DNA from: Cannabis sativa | Taxonomy: Eukaryota > Streptophyta > Magnoliopsida > Rosales > Cannabaceae | Direction of reading: 5' to 3' | NCBI RefSeq assembly: GCF_029168945.1 | Contig: NC_083603.1 | Span: 19,282,001 to 19,346,000 of the forward strand | Length of the DNA stretch: 64,000 nucleotides | Shown: positions 25,200-37,079 of the stretch, in pieces | Layout: each line of letters begins with the position of its first letter | Position numbering within the stretch: position 1 is the stretch's first letter | Program-made: the position numbers and the translations under genes | Notes under the pieces: generated by a model | What the model saw: only the letters and a program-made list of their open reading frames with translations | Database searches by the model: none | What the model was told of the DNA's origin: nothing

Positions 25200-25435
25200 A
25201 GCAATTTTGGGAAACTGGCTGCATGCAGCAGCCCAGGAGGCTGCCAGCAGCCTCACACGCGCGGGGATGGGGTGTTCACGCCGAGGAAGCTCGGCGCCTG
25301 CAGGGTGCCTGACCGAGAAAACTTGGTCAGCTGCAGGGTGATCGACCGAAGGACGCGCGCGGATGGGAGTCAGATCCGAGTGCCTGGTGCTCACGATTGA
25401 GCACCCTTGCATACCCGAAATCCCGATTTTCCAAA
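25200..25435 (-). other. GC-rich island in the element 3 leader
   Basis: About 230 bp have much higher GC than the surrounding leader, with CACACGCGCGGGGATGG, GACGCGCGCGGATGGG and paired arms such as CTGACCGAG and CTTGGTCAG. It is absent from the corresponding places in elements 1 and 2. Overlapping ORFs of 84 and 95 codons exist on both strands but resemble no protein I recognise. It could be captured foreign DNA or a retained ancestral leader domain. Confidence 0.6.
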
Positions 25436-25676
25436 ATTCATAACTTTCTCAATTTTTATCGGAATCGAGTTCCGTAAAAAACAAAATTGCTTAATTTTTC
25501 ACAAGGAATCCAAATAAAATATTTTAAAAAATTGAAAAAATATTTTTCATGGAAAACGAAACTGTACAACATCAACATTCATCATACAACACATAAACCA
25601 ACATGAAGCCATCCAAATCAACACAGAAACATGCAATCATCGTTTTAATTCATATTACATGAAAGTATATCATTAC

Positions 25677-25693
25677 CATGGCTCTGGTGCCAG
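25677..25693 (-). other. Primer-binding site of element 3
   Basis: On the minus strand TGGCACCAGAGCCATGG follows the 5' LTR end by 1-2 bp. It is an initiator tRNA-Met-like site, variant from TGGTATCAGAGC. Confidence 0.75.
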
Positions 25694-25694
25694 T

Positions 25695-27604
25695 TGTTGG
25701 AAATTATTTTACCAGGATCTAGATTTACTAACAAGTATGTTGGATTAACAACCTAATATGAATTCTAAAACAATGAAAATAAACACATATAAAGTTAGAA
25801 AACCTTACAGTGGGTGCAGCGGAATAATATGACTCCTTCCGTTCAGATCTCTAGCCCTTGATTCCTTTCTGTAGCAGAGCATCACCAAGATCTGAACCTG
25901 GATCTTCTTTTCTCCTTCTTTGATGCAGAAATTCCATAGTCTTCCATACTATGATTGAGATACCACTTGATGTGTGTGGGCACTACTCATCTCACAAGGA
26001 TTTCGAAATTTCTTTCTATTTTTCTCTCTCAATTTCGTGGCTTTTCATACATCTAAGAGAAGAGAGGAAGGTTGCTTTATATAGGAAAAGGGAGAGCACA
26101 ACTTTCCAAATAAACAATTTCCTTAATTACTGTGTAATCAATTAACTGCCTTATTTAGTGTGATCCACCACTTTCCTATTATAGTTAGGCTTTGATTAGC
26201 AATTACATGACAATTAAAAAATAAAATAATAATTGGGAAACACAAAGGGAGTGCTTCGGCCATAGAGGGAATATGGGCCTCACTTGGATTTTGCAGTTTC
26301 CTCAATTTTATTTCAATTTCTCCAAAAATGTCATTTTTCCAATTCTAATCATTTAAATGCCAAAACTAATTATTTAATAACTAAAATATTATTAAATAAT
26401 ATTGTCATTTAAAATAATTATTAATTAGACATACAAAGTCTCTTAATTAATAATTAAACCTAGAAACCCTTTTCTTTACGATTTCATCCTTAAACTGTGA
26501 GAATTTATAAAGTAGACATAGTCTAACTTTTAGAATTATAATTGATTAATTAAAATCAATTAACTGAGTCTTACAAGCAGTATGGCCTCAACTAGTATGG
26601 GGACCATGGGTCTATATAACCGAGCTTCCAATAAGTCGAACCGAATTTACCAAGTAAATTCCCTAACTTATTAATTCCTCATTGAATCCACACTTAGAAC
26701 TTGGAATTGCACTCTCAGTCATATAGAAACGCTCTATATGTTCCACGATATAGACACGTCATCAGTTATCCATTGTTATAACCCTAATGTGATCAATGAT
26801 CCTCTATATAGATGATTTACAACGTACGAGATTAAATTACCGTAACACCCTACAATGTATTTTATCCTTAAAACACTTAACCCTGTATAAATGATATTTC
26901 ACCTAAGTGAAATGAGATCTCCACCATTTATCTTCGTTTGGTTAAGCTCGAAGGAAATCATCCTTTACTTCTATTTGCCAAATAGAAGCTATAGATTCCA
27001 TATTTATGTTAGCGCTCCCCCACTCAATTGCATTACCGTGTTCCCAAAATGTACGTATTACCCTGATACAAAACTGGGCTTAACTAACAAATCAAAGAAC
27101 ACGAATAATACTCTTGAAATTGAGCCTAACCATATCAGGATTTCGATCATGTGATCTAGGATCAACTTATGATATTGAATTGAATAGATATTTACGGTAA
27201 GTTTCAAAATCTAATTCAATTTTCAATATCGGTCCATTCCAATGCATACTCCATGCATCCGATACTGGTAAACTTTGCCAATGTCCTGGAAAGGACATAA
27301 CACTTTTCCAAGGTGTAAGAATACCAATCGCTGATTATACCATGTCAGTCTAAATCCAGTGTTCTGACAAATCAGGGAATCTACTTTTGAACATATAATA
27401 AAGATTATATTCCACTGTGCTGACAACACTATAATCTTTAACCAACCCATATGTTCTGGACTTAAAAAGAATTCATACATTATATACATATAATCATGAA
27501 ATAAATCATGTGAACCATGCAACATAAAATGTTATTTCTGATCTTTATTAATAAGTAAATCTGATTATATGAAATGAGTTTTATTTAGGGCATAAAACCC
27601 AACA
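25695..27604 (-). repeat. 5' LTR of element 3
   Basis: It is nearly identical to 17581-19495. On the minus strand it starts TGTTGGGTTTTATGCCC and ends CCAACA before the primer-binding site. Confidence 0.92.
26075..26084 (-). promoter_or_regulatory. TATA box of the element 3 5' LTR
   Basis: CTATATAAAG on the minus strand occupies the same place as TATAAATA in element 1. It is a good TATA match and the likely promoter of the element. Confidence 0.55.
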
Positions 27605-27609
27605 GGATC

Positions 27610-28975
27610 ATCCTATGGTCATTAGATAAGAAAGTGTTCGTTTTAACTAATACTACTTTTCTAAGAATATGACTAAATTTGAAAACAAAGTAGCAAAGTA
27701 GAGGAGATATTTTTATCTTGACTCCAAAGTGTTCTATCGTCTTATTCTATATAAGATGATCCCACTGCCTCTGTTGTATTGACACAAGCGAAGAGGACAA
27801 TACCACTTTTGTTCTTAGACAGAAAGTCACGGTACCTTGTCGTAGTGGGAGGGTTTTAAGGAACTCACCCTGTTATGACTTGGAAGACACCGGTGATAAA
27901 ATCCATTATTATTTTAAACAAGTAATGGATTGTCAGAATATGGAAGTAAGAAGCAGAGCCAAGAGAACTATGGTTAAAAAAATTCATATGGAGTAACCAA
28001 AAAGTTTCTATTACAAGGATAAGAAAGGAAATTTTGAAAATAAGTCTATTCAATGGACTTAACAAAACTTCCTGTTCCTAGTATTGAAGGTTTGAGTTTA
28101 TCTAAACCTATGGGGCTTATGGTATACTTCGTAATTTTCTTACTCTAGTGCAAACAACTTACTTTAGTAAGATGCTGGTGCATTTTTTAATGGCAATCTA
28201 TAGAAGCTTCTCGACTTCTATACATAGATTTAATTATCTAAGGAAAAGTTTCAACTATTCCAGAAAAGATAAAAGCCAAGAAAATAATTCCTTAGGATCA
28301 ATAGTGAGAGGTCTTAGATATGCTTTGTTGTGCATTAGACCAGACACCATCTGTTGATTGGGAGTAATGAGTATGTATGAGATTAATCCAGCAAATGAAC
28401 ATTGGAAGAAAATCAAGTGAATCTTAAGATCATAAGAGAGGAACTATATGTTAGTCGATAAGGGTGGTGTTTTAATACTCTTAGACTACACCAAATAAGT
28501 TTTCTAGACTTACCTTAGTGCTAGAAAGTCTATTGATGAGATGGTGATTACTCTAGGGGTGGAGCAGTGATTTTGGAGAAGTGTAAAACATGATCCGGAA
28601 TCTCTAACTCTACCAGTGAGACTGAATGCTAAAATTGCAGGAAAGATACGTATTTAGCCTATGGAAAGTTCTATACAGTTTTTGGCATTGTACCAACAAT
28701 TTATTAACTACTAGTGTTACTTCCTAACTAACACAGAAGTAGTTGTCAAAAAGTAAAGAATCCACTATCCTTAGAGGAGTAGACATATAGAGAGGAATTT
28801 CACAATATCAAGGATTTTGTGATTAAGGAAATGTAATGGTGTAGGAAAGGTTGTATTGAATACAACGTGCAGATCCTATTACAGAGATTACTACATACTA
28901 CACTTGATCTGGATATCAAGGTGTTGAGATTATTTAAAATACACATTTTGTTTTATATTAGTGAAAGTGAGAGTT
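27610..28975 (+). pseudogene. RT-RNase H fossil of element 2 (3' piece of pol)
   Basis: The fossil resumes exactly where it was interrupted at 17580. The linker site corresponding to PRRSGRV lies at about 27832-27855, and the conserved GTGAGAGGTCTTAGATATG block is at about 28303. Stops occur in all frames. It ends at the degenerate purine tract before 28976. Confidence 0.7.
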
Positions 28976-30874
28976 TGTTGGAATTTCTGCGCTAACTAAA
29001 ACCCATTTCAATATAATCAGATTTACTAATTAATAAAGATCAGAAATTGCTTTTATGTTGCATGGTTCACATGATTTATTTCATGATTATATTTAATGTA
29101 TAAATTCTATTAAGTCCAGAACATATATATAAATATGTATATATTTGTTCATGATTATAGTGTCGTCAATACAGTAGAATATAATCATAATTATATGTTC
29201 AAAAGTTTAAATCCCATGATTTGTCAATTCACTGATTTAGACTGACACGTTAATCAGCGATAACGTATACTTACACCTTGAAGAAGTGTTATGTCATTTT
29301 CAGGGCATTAGCAAAGTTTACTAGTATCAGATGTATGGAGTATACATTGGAAGAGACCGATATTGATCTTAGATAAGATATCATAAACTTACCGTTACAT
29401 CTTTCTATGTCAATATCAATGGTTGATCTTAGGTCTATGGATCTTAATCCTAATATGGTTAGGTTCAACTTAGTTGTACTATTTATGCTTTTCAATTTGT
29501 TCATTAAAGTCGACCAATTGGATCTTCTCGGGACTTACAAATTAAGGACATGGTAGTTCAATTGAGTGGGAGCGCTGAACATAGATATGGAATCTATAGC
29601 TTCTATAAGTATTTAGAAGTGAAACTATGATTTCCTTCGAGCTTTGCTGAATAGAGATAAATGATTGAAATCTCATTTTAGTAATTATATTAGCTTACTG
29701 AAATATCATTTATAGGTAGCTAAGTGTTTTAAGGATAAAATACATTAAAGGGTAGAACGGTAAATTTGTCCCTATTCAGTGTAGATCATCTATAGATGAT
29801 CTTTGACTCTTAGGATTGTAACAATGGATAATCATAACGTATCTATATTGTGGTAGATATACAACGTTCTATATAACTGAGAGTACTATTCAATTCTAAA
29901 TCTATAGTGGCGCAAGGCATAATTCATAAGTTGAGAATTTACTTGGTAAATTCTAGATCTACTTATTGAAAGCTCAGTTATATAGGCCCACGGTCTTCTC
30001 ACTAGTTGAGATAATACTACTTGCAAACTCAGTTAATTGATTTTAATTAATCAATTATAATTCTAAAAATAGACTGTCTTATTTAAGAATTTTCACTAAG
30101 TAAGGGTTGAATTGTGAAGAAAAGAGGTTTTGGTGTCAATTTGTTAATTACGAGACTTTGCATGGTCTAATTAATAACTTACATAAATGAAAATTTTGTT
30201 TGATAATTAATTATAATTATTAAATAAATAATTTGGGCATTTATAGGATTGAATTAGAAACTATGGCATTATTGAAAAGAAGAATAAGTGGTTAGAATGA
30301 AGTGACAAAAATCTAACTAGAAATTGGTCCATTATTTTGTACGACCATAAGTGGATTTTTGCCCAATATTTTATTCTTTTTTAATCCATATAATCGAGCC
30401 TAATCTCTAGTTGAAACACTATAAAAGGAGCATGATACTCTCACTCATCCACTTGATGCCTTCAACCAAATCAAACCTAGTTTTTTATGTCAGAAAACTA
30501 GTTGATGAGAGAGTTCCTTCCTTATTGATTTTAGTCTCCTTTATTGTTCTTCCACAATTTGAAACCTTGAGTGAATGAGTGTCGTGCCCACACATATCAA
30601 GTCAAGTACTCAATTATAGTGAGTAAGATGGTGGTAAACAAACTCGAAGGAGAGTAAGAGATCTAGGTTCAGATCTTGATAATGCTCTACAAAAGAAAGG
30701 AATCAAGGGCTAGAGATCTTGAACGGAAGGAGTCATTATATTCCGCTATAATCAATGTAAGGTTTTCTTAAACTCTTATGTGTTTATTTTCATTCTTTTA
30801 GAGAATTCATATTTAGGATGTTAATTCAACATACTTGTTAGTAAATCTAAATCTTGGTCAAATATTACCAACTA
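28976..30874 (+). repeat. 3' LTR of element 2
   Basis: It starts TGTTGGAATTTCTGCGC and ends ATATTACCAACTA, so the terminal CCAACA has decayed. It is 1899 bp long and clearly more diverged from the other family LTRs. The TATA box TATAAAAG is at 30420-30427. It abuts a gypsy LTR fragment. Confidence 0.85.
30420..30427 (+). promoter_or_regulatory. TATA box of the element 2 3' LTR
   Basis: TATAAAAG is at the family TATA position, about 450 bp before the LTR end. It would direct any read-through into 30875 onward. Confidence 0.5.
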
Positions 30875-31204
30875 AACAGCCATGTGATGACAGTCTTCTC
30901 CAGCAATGTACATATTGACCACACCGGCTTGTGTGCCGATTTTCCAGGAGTTGTTTTAGACTGGCTGTGTCTACTGTATTTTGAATTTGTTTTGAATTGA
31001 TGTTGTATATAGTCTTTTTTGTAAATAATTTATAATAGGGATCCCCAAGACACCATTTTACTACAGTTATGATGTCCATTTTTAGTGTTTTGTTTTAGTC
31101 GAGTTTTTTATATTATCACGGTTTTTAATAATTAATTAATTTATCAGTATTAAACTAGTTTATCAAATCACACACGTTGCGTCCCTATAGATTAGGGCAT
31201 TACA
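30875..31204 (+). repeat. Truncated gypsy LTR (3' part) of element 5
   Basis: It ends ATTAGGGCATTACA, like the GGGTGTTACA ends of elements 6 and 7, and is followed by a primer-binding site. Its left part is replaced by the copia LTR of element 2, so element 2 either inserted into it or was joined to it by a deletion. Confidence 0.75.
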
Positions 31205-31584
31205 ACTTAGTATCAGAGTAGCCATGGTTGCATTGGTCTTGAAGACTAGTCGAATATGTACATTTACTGCGAAGACCGGTTGACTCGTGGTATAATAAGT
31301 GCTTATATTATTTGCTATTGGATTACATTCCTAGGCTTTGATAAAGTATGTTGGGAAAAGTAGTATAGTGATGATTATGATAAGAATATGTGCATGGTAT
31401 ATGGATATTGATGTTGATATCTGTCTGAGTTCTAAATTCTTAGAAGATGTAGATTAAATGTGTGACAAGTTATACAGTAAGGGCAATCGAATTGCCTGAT
31501 TAGTGAACTGTCTAGGCCCAGGGCAAACGATAAGGAAGAGAATCCTTTATTGCCATAATATTGGGAACATGTAGATTTCGCTAT
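31205..31584 (+). other. Internal sequence of element 5 before element 4
   Basis: About 380 bp lie downstream of the primer-binding site. No protein motif can be read. By position this is the leader and start of gag. It ends with the GCTAT target of element 4. Confidence 0.5.
31207..31223 (+). other. Primer-binding site of element 5
   Basis: TTAGTATCAGAGTAGCC is a mutated form of TGGTATCAGAGC plus the following bases, placed 2 bp after the LTR end. Confidence 0.7.
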
Positions 31585-33614
31585 TGTAACGCCCTGTCCA
31601 ACAGGGACGCCACGTGTGTGCACTTTATTTAAAATGCCAATAATTATATAAGATATAATTATACTAAAAGTGTGGGTAATTAAATTTTTGATAGTTAAAA
31701 CTCAACCTTTAAATTGTTTAACAAAAGATAAGTAACATGATTTATGGGGTCCCCCTGTTTTCAAAATATTTACAAACTGGTTTCAAAGTATTTTACAACA
31801 TAAGCTTTATATTTTCCAAAATACAATCAAAATAGAGCATCCTGTAAACCGGCCGCCCGCTGGTATGTACATTGCTGCTGCGACCATACTCATGGTTGTT
31901 CGACTTTAGCCTTTCCTTTACCTGCACCATAAAGCACCAGTGAGTCACAGAGACTCAGCAAGAAAGTGATCAAAACAATAATCGAAAGAAAATAATTATC
32001 AACTTATTCTCATGCCATTATGTTTACTCACTATTCGATAATAATAAGCATTCCCTTAAACATCATACATTCCTGGTACTTAATAAAGTACCACTTTTAC
32101 CACTCGTTACATACGAGCTGAATATGTCACTATCGTTGCCCGATAAAGCAAACGATAAGTAAGAAACCTAACTGCGGTTTCAAGAGTAATTACTCATAAC
32201 GGTAATAACCGTTTCCAACCCTAGGTCATAACCTAGGCTTAATAAACTTTTAATCAGCATCATGATAATAATTAAGGCCACTTCCATTCACCCATTAATC
32301 TTTAACCACATACGGTGCTTACCACTTTTCTTACCTTAATTCAGAAGTCAAAAGTATGGTCGACCTGAGTGGAAGAACAAGCTAAGCAATCCCGGTCCTA
32401 TGTCACGACAATTGAAACACAATAAATACCTTAACTCAAAGTTCCGGATTAAAACCCTAATTTAGAAATCAAACGCAACCTAACTCCCAGCAACCCCAAT
32501 TTAGGTCAAGCATCCCATATTTAATTTAAAACAGATAGTACTCAACTCCCCGGGTCAAAACTGAACATAACGCAAACCCGAAAAAATTCTCCCTGCAGTA
32601 ACCGGTCGGCCGGTTACGATATACCGAACCCATCCGGTCGGCCAGGATTCGCGAACCAGAACAAAAGTTCCTCTTCACCAAAATCGAACCAAAACCCCTC
32701 CAAACCTAACCAAACTTTCCAGAACAGTATATTAACATAAATATGGCATAACCTAAGCTGCAAAACACAATGGTTCAATCTCTAGCTTAAAATCACACAC
32801 TCAAGTGAAGAAATCAAATTTCTTTTAGCTTCCTCACTCACCAATCAATCCCAACAGCCATGAATTCAATCCAAACATGCATTAACAGACCTTATTCAAC
32901 TTGGATAACAAACCCCTACCTTCACTAAACCTACAGCTTTGAAAATTTTCAAAAAAATAACAAACTTAGCTTGAAAACCTAAGAAAACATCAAAACTAAA
33001 AGGATGAACTTACCTAGGGTGCAAGGTCAACTTGAAGATGGAGTTTAGCTCTGAAAATTGATGTTGGCTGAAGCAAATCAATCCCTCTAGTGGCTGGTTC
33101 AACTTGCTCGAAGGAAGAGGAGAAGAAGGTTGAGAAAAATAGGTTACTTGCCTTGGAAGAAAGCTTCTCCTTTCTTTTAAAATGCTTTGTTTTCTCTTTA
33201 TTTTTTTTTTTAAAATTTCCTTCCTTAAATAACAATAGGCAGTAGCAAAGAAAAGAGGAAAAGCCAAAAAAAGTTTTCTTGAATTCCTAATTTACCCCTC
33301 TCACATAAATTTTTTTTTTAAAAAAAAAACCCTAGGGGCATTTTGGTAATTTTACTAATTCCCCAATCCGACATTCTAATAAAATTCTAACTTAATCCGG
33401 GATATTCTTAAAATAATTCTTTCATTTAATGTCGTGACATTGCTAACCACATAGCTAAATTTCCACAATTACCGGGCCCAAAATAACGTATTTCATTAAA
33501 TAATTTCTCAAAAATTCATCTAAGTAAGATCATAATCCTACTTCATTTTCCAAGTAATTACATATTTAATAAAATATGTCCATTTAAATATTATTTATTT
33601 TCTGGGATATTACA
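31585..33614 (-). repeat. 3' LTR of element 4
   Basis: On the plus strand it reads TGTAACGCCCTGTCCAACAG to TGGGATATTACA. It carries the conserved gypsy LTR motif in reverse at 31905-31971. Two overlapping 73- and 85-codon ORFs at 33010-33267 have no recognisable product and recur in the other LTR. Confidence 0.92.
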
Positions 33615-33615
33615 A

Positions 33616-33630
33616 CTATCCCCCACTTAT
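33616..33630 (-). other. Polypurine tract of element 4
   Basis: The minus strand reads ATAAGTGGGGGATAG next to the LTR, preceded by the typical GAGGACGAAATT end of pol. Confidence 0.85.
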
Positions 33631-33650
33631 AGGAATTTCGTCCTCGAAAT

Positions 33651-35250
33651 TTACCTGAAAAGCTCGGGATACAACTCCCGCATCTGCGACTCTAATTCCC
33701 AAGTCGCTTCTTCAACTTTGCTGTTCCGCCACAACACTTTGACTAGTGAAATAGTCTTGTTTCGCAACACCTTTTCTTTCCTGTCTAAGATCTGTACTGG
33801 TTGTTCTTCATACGACAGGTCGGTTTGAAGCTCAATGTCTTGATAACTTAAAATATGAGTTATATCAGATACATATTTCCGGAGCATCGAAACATGAAAC
33901 ACGTTATGAACCCCAGATAAAGCAGGAGGTAGAGCCAACCGATAAGCTACCTGACCTACTTTCTCAAGAATCTCAAATGGACCAATAAATCTGGGACTCA
34001 ACTTTCCTTTCTTCCCGAACCTTCGAATTCCCCTCATTGGGGACACCCGAAGAAAAACAAAATCCCCAACTTGGAATTCAACATCTCTACGCTTTGGATC
34101 TGCGTAGCTTTTCTGTCTACTTTGGGAAGCAAGCATACGAGCTCGAATCTTTTCAATAGCCTCGCTCGTTCTTTGGACAGCTTCGAGTCCAAGGTATCTA
34201 CGTTCACCGGCCTCATCCCGGTGAATAGGTGATCGACATTTCCTTCCATAAAGCATCTCATACGGAGCCATGCCAACGGTACTGCGATAACTATTGTTAT
34301 AAGAAAACTCAATCGAGAGGTAGGTACTTGTTCCAAGAACCTTCAAAGTCCATTATACATGCCCTCAACATATCCTCAAGTATCCGGATAGTCCTTTCGT
34401 ATTGACCATCGGTTTGAGGATGAAAAGTCAGATCTTGAATTTCAACTTAGTACCCATTGCTTGCTGTAAGCTTCCCCAGAATTTGGATGCAAAATTTTGG
34501 ATCTCGATCTGAAACTATCGACTTTGGGGCACCATGAAGTCGAACTATCTCCTTAATATACAAATCAGCATATTGATCCACTGTATACGTTGTCCTAACC
34601 GGGAGAAAGTGAGCAGACTTCGTATATCGATCCACTATCACCCAAATAGAATCATAATACCCTACCGTTCGGGCAATCCTACCACAAAATCCATGGTGAT
34701 GTCTTCCCATTTCCATTCGGGAATCTTTAGAGGTTGAAGCAAACCTGCCGCCTTTGGTGTTCTCTTTAATTTGTTGACGAGTTAAGCATTTTGACACATA
34801 TTCAACAATATCCCTCTTCGTACCCGGCCACCGGTATAAAGCTTTCACATCATGATACATCTTGGTTGTTCCGGGTGTAAGGAGTACGGTGTAGTATGAG
34901 ATTCATCAAGAATCTCTTGTCCGATTTCTTTGTCAACCGTACACGTATTCTGTTTTTGTATCGCAACAACCCATCAGATAAGCATGAAAAGTCTCTTGCC
35001 AATCCAGCCTCTAACTTCTCCTTATGTCCCTGTAGCTCAAGGTCACCTTGTTGGGCTACTCTAATTCTTTCCAATAGATTAGATTGTATGGTGATATTAG
35101 CAAGTTTTCCAATTACAAATTCAATTCCCGCTCTCGTCATATCCTCGGCCAACTTGGGCGACATTTCCTTTAGTTCACAAACTTGCCCCGGTCCTTTCCG
35201 ACTTAGAGCATCCGCTACCACATTTGCTTTACCGGGGTGGTAGAGAATCT
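33651..35250 (-). pseudogene. Integrase with chromodomain-like tail, element 4
   Basis: Integrase inserts the cDNA into host DNA. From 35221 down the frame carries the RNase H end (VADALSRKG), then a partly frameshifted zinc-binding N-terminus, where the second Cys of CLTCQQIK has become Arg (CLTRQQIK near 34785). The core keeps SDRDPKF (near 34505) and DGQYERTI (near 34405), but the first Asp region is frameshifted near 34700. The C-terminus (34346-33651) has the SPRFIGPFEIL and VFHVSMLRKY motifs and the chromodomain-like VLWRNSKVEEATWELES. At least three frameshifts separate these parts, so it is a pseudogene. Confidence 0.85.
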
Positions 35251-35255
35251 CGCAG

Positions 35256-35764
35256 TCATAATCTTTGACCGGATTCTAACCATCGTCGTTGCCTCATATT
35301 TAAATCCTTCTGAGTGAAAAAGTACTTGAGGCTTTTGTGATCTGTATAAATTTCACACTTCTCACCGTATAGATAGTGACGCCAAACTTTTAGTGCAAAG
35401 ACAACCGCTGCCAATTCAATATCATGGGTAGGATATCGTTGTTCATACTCCTTCAATTGCTCGGATGCATAAGCAATCACTTTCCCCGACCGCATAAGAA
35501 CACAACCTAACCCTTGTTTGGATGCATCACAATAAATCACAAACTTTTCATCACCTTTTGGTAAGGTTAGCACAGGAGCGGTAATTAACCTTTGCTTCAA
35601 TTCCTGGAAACTACCTTCACACTTGTCACTCCAAACAAACTTACAATTCTTTCGGTCAACTCGCTTAAAGGCGTAGAAATCTTTGCAAAGCCCTCAACAA
35701 ATCTCCGTAATACCGCTAACCCCAGAAACTTCTAACTTCGATTCTTGACTTAGGTCGAGGCCGG
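35256..35764 (-). pseudogene. RNase H domain, element 4
   Basis: The domain is open over 114 residues (35600-35256) with catalytic acids in [20 protein letters not shown] and [11 protein letters not shown] frameshift near 35256-35280 separates it from ADALSRKG, and the join to RT near 35600-35760 is also broken. It would remove RNA from the hybrid during reverse transcription. Confidence 0.85.
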
Positions 35765-36593
35765 TCACGCCTTTGCTTCAACCTTTACCGGATCCACTAA
35801 AATACCATCTTTACTCACCACATGCCCCAAGAAACTCACACGAGGTAACCAAAATTCACATTTCTTAAACTTGGCATACAACTTATGCTCCCTGAGACGT
35901 TGTAATACCATTCGAAGATGTCTTTCGTGAGTCTCTTCCGAGTCTGAATAAATTAGAATATCATCGATAAAGACAATAACAAAATCATCCGGAAAATCTT
36001 TGAACACTCGGTTCATCAAGTCCATAAATGCCGCCGGGCATTTGTTAATCCGAAGGACATTACCGAGAATTCATAATGACCATACGGTCCGAAAAGCTGT
36101 CTTGGGAATATCCTCCTCTCGAATCCTCGAGTTGGTGATAATCGGATCGAAGATCAATTTTAGAAAAGACAGCTTTACCACCCGCAACCGATCAAATAAA
36201 TCATCTATTCTTGGCGAGAGGGTACTTGTTCTTCACCGTTAATTTGTTTAACTCCCGATAATCTATACACATTCGTAATGTTCCATCTTTCTTTTTCACA
36301 AACAAAACTGGTGCACCCCAAGGTGAAGTACTAGGTCTAGTAAATTTTAAATCCATCATCCCCTGTAATTGAACTTTTAACTCTTTCGGCTGCAGTGCCA
36401 TCCTGTAGGGAGCTTTCGATACGAGCTCGGCTCCCGGTATTAAATCAATCTCAAAATCAATTTCACGTTTTGGTGGAAACCACAGTAACTCTTCGGGAAC
36501 ACATCCGTAAATTCTCGAACCACTGGGACATGCTCCGGTCCCGCTAGTGGTTCCCTGGAAATATCCACAACACTTGCCAAGAAACCAATGCAC
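35765..36593 (-). pseudogene. Reverse transcriptase domain, element 4
   Basis: The thumb-to-palm order is clear: [34 protein letters not shown] and [14 protein letters not shown] in the 36593-36201 frame, then a broken stretch, then FIDDILIYS with both catalytic Asp residues (near 35963) in the 36025-35765 frame. The middle part (36200-36025) is frameshifted, so no full RT can be made. Confidence 0.88.
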
Positions 36594-37010
36594 CCTTCAC
36601 ACAACAAATCCCTTGCCTTAAGGGCTGAAATTAAGGGAATCCGAGATCCTTGCATCTTACCCACAAATACAAAAGGGTCCTCGCCCTCAGGCTGAAAAGT
36701 TACCATCTTTCTTTTACAATCAATGGTGGCGTTGTATTTAGCAAGCCAATCCATCCCCAAAATAACATCAAAATCCTCCAGATTTAATTCTATCAGATCA
36801 ACTGATAACTCTCTTCCTTCCACAAACACTGGAAGGGATCGAACCCACCTGCTGGAGATAACCAACTCCCCAGTAGGCAACAAGGTTCCAAAACCTCTAG
36901 AAAGCACATCACTAGGTTTATTCAGCTGCTCAATTATTCTACTTGAAATATAAGAATGCGTCGCACCAGAATCAATTAACACAGTCAATAAAGTACCAGC
37001 AACAGAAAGC
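36440..37010 (-). pseudogene. Aspartic protease domain, element 4
   Basis: The 182-residue frame starts just before LIDSGATHSYIS, so the catalytic Asp (codon at about 36971-36973) is intact. GFGTLLPTGE and FDVILGMDWL follow, as in gypsy proteases. The frame breaks after DVFP at about 36490. The join to gag is interrupted by stops near 37012 and 37098. Confidence 0.85.
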
Positions 37011-37079
37011 TAACCTGTCACAGTAGAAGGACCAGCATCAGCCTCAGCTTGAGTCAGGGCAAACACTCGGGCAGGAGCG

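Larger units (their letters stand above)
22567..25676 (-). other. Non-coding leader of element 3
   Basis: AT-rich leader is collinear in reverse with the leaders of elements 1 and 2. It differs from them at its 5' end, where it carries a four-unit tandem repeat and a GC-rich island. Confidence 0.6.
17581..27604 (-). mobile_element. Element 3: complete Ty1/copia LTR retrotransposon, reverse strand
   Basis: This 10,024-bp element has 1915- and 1910-bp LTRs and the TSD GGATC (17576-17580 and 27605-27609). Read on the minus strand the order is LTR, primer-binding site, leader, duplicated module, fossil pol, purine tract, LTR. The LTRs differ at only about 20 places by eye, so it is recent. Its pol is nevertheless as broken as in elements 1 and 2. 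It lies inside element 2, in opposite orientation to its relatives, which creates long inverted repeats. Confidence 0.93.

Noticed and set aside
25125..25412. 95- and 84-codon ORFs on both strands of the GC-rich island
   Set aside because: They overlap on opposite strands, resemble no family I know and lie in a retrotransposon leader; GC-rich DNA has few stops by chance.
33010..33267. 73-85-codon ORFs in the element 4 LTRs (also 39725-39979)
   Set aside because: They are LTR sequence duplicated at both ends, with low-complexity Lys/Ser-rich translations and no known domain.
31585..33614. Element 4 LTR as an independent solo LTR
   Set aside because: The matching LTR at 38295-40327, the primer-binding site, the purine tract and the shared GCTAT TSD show one complete element.
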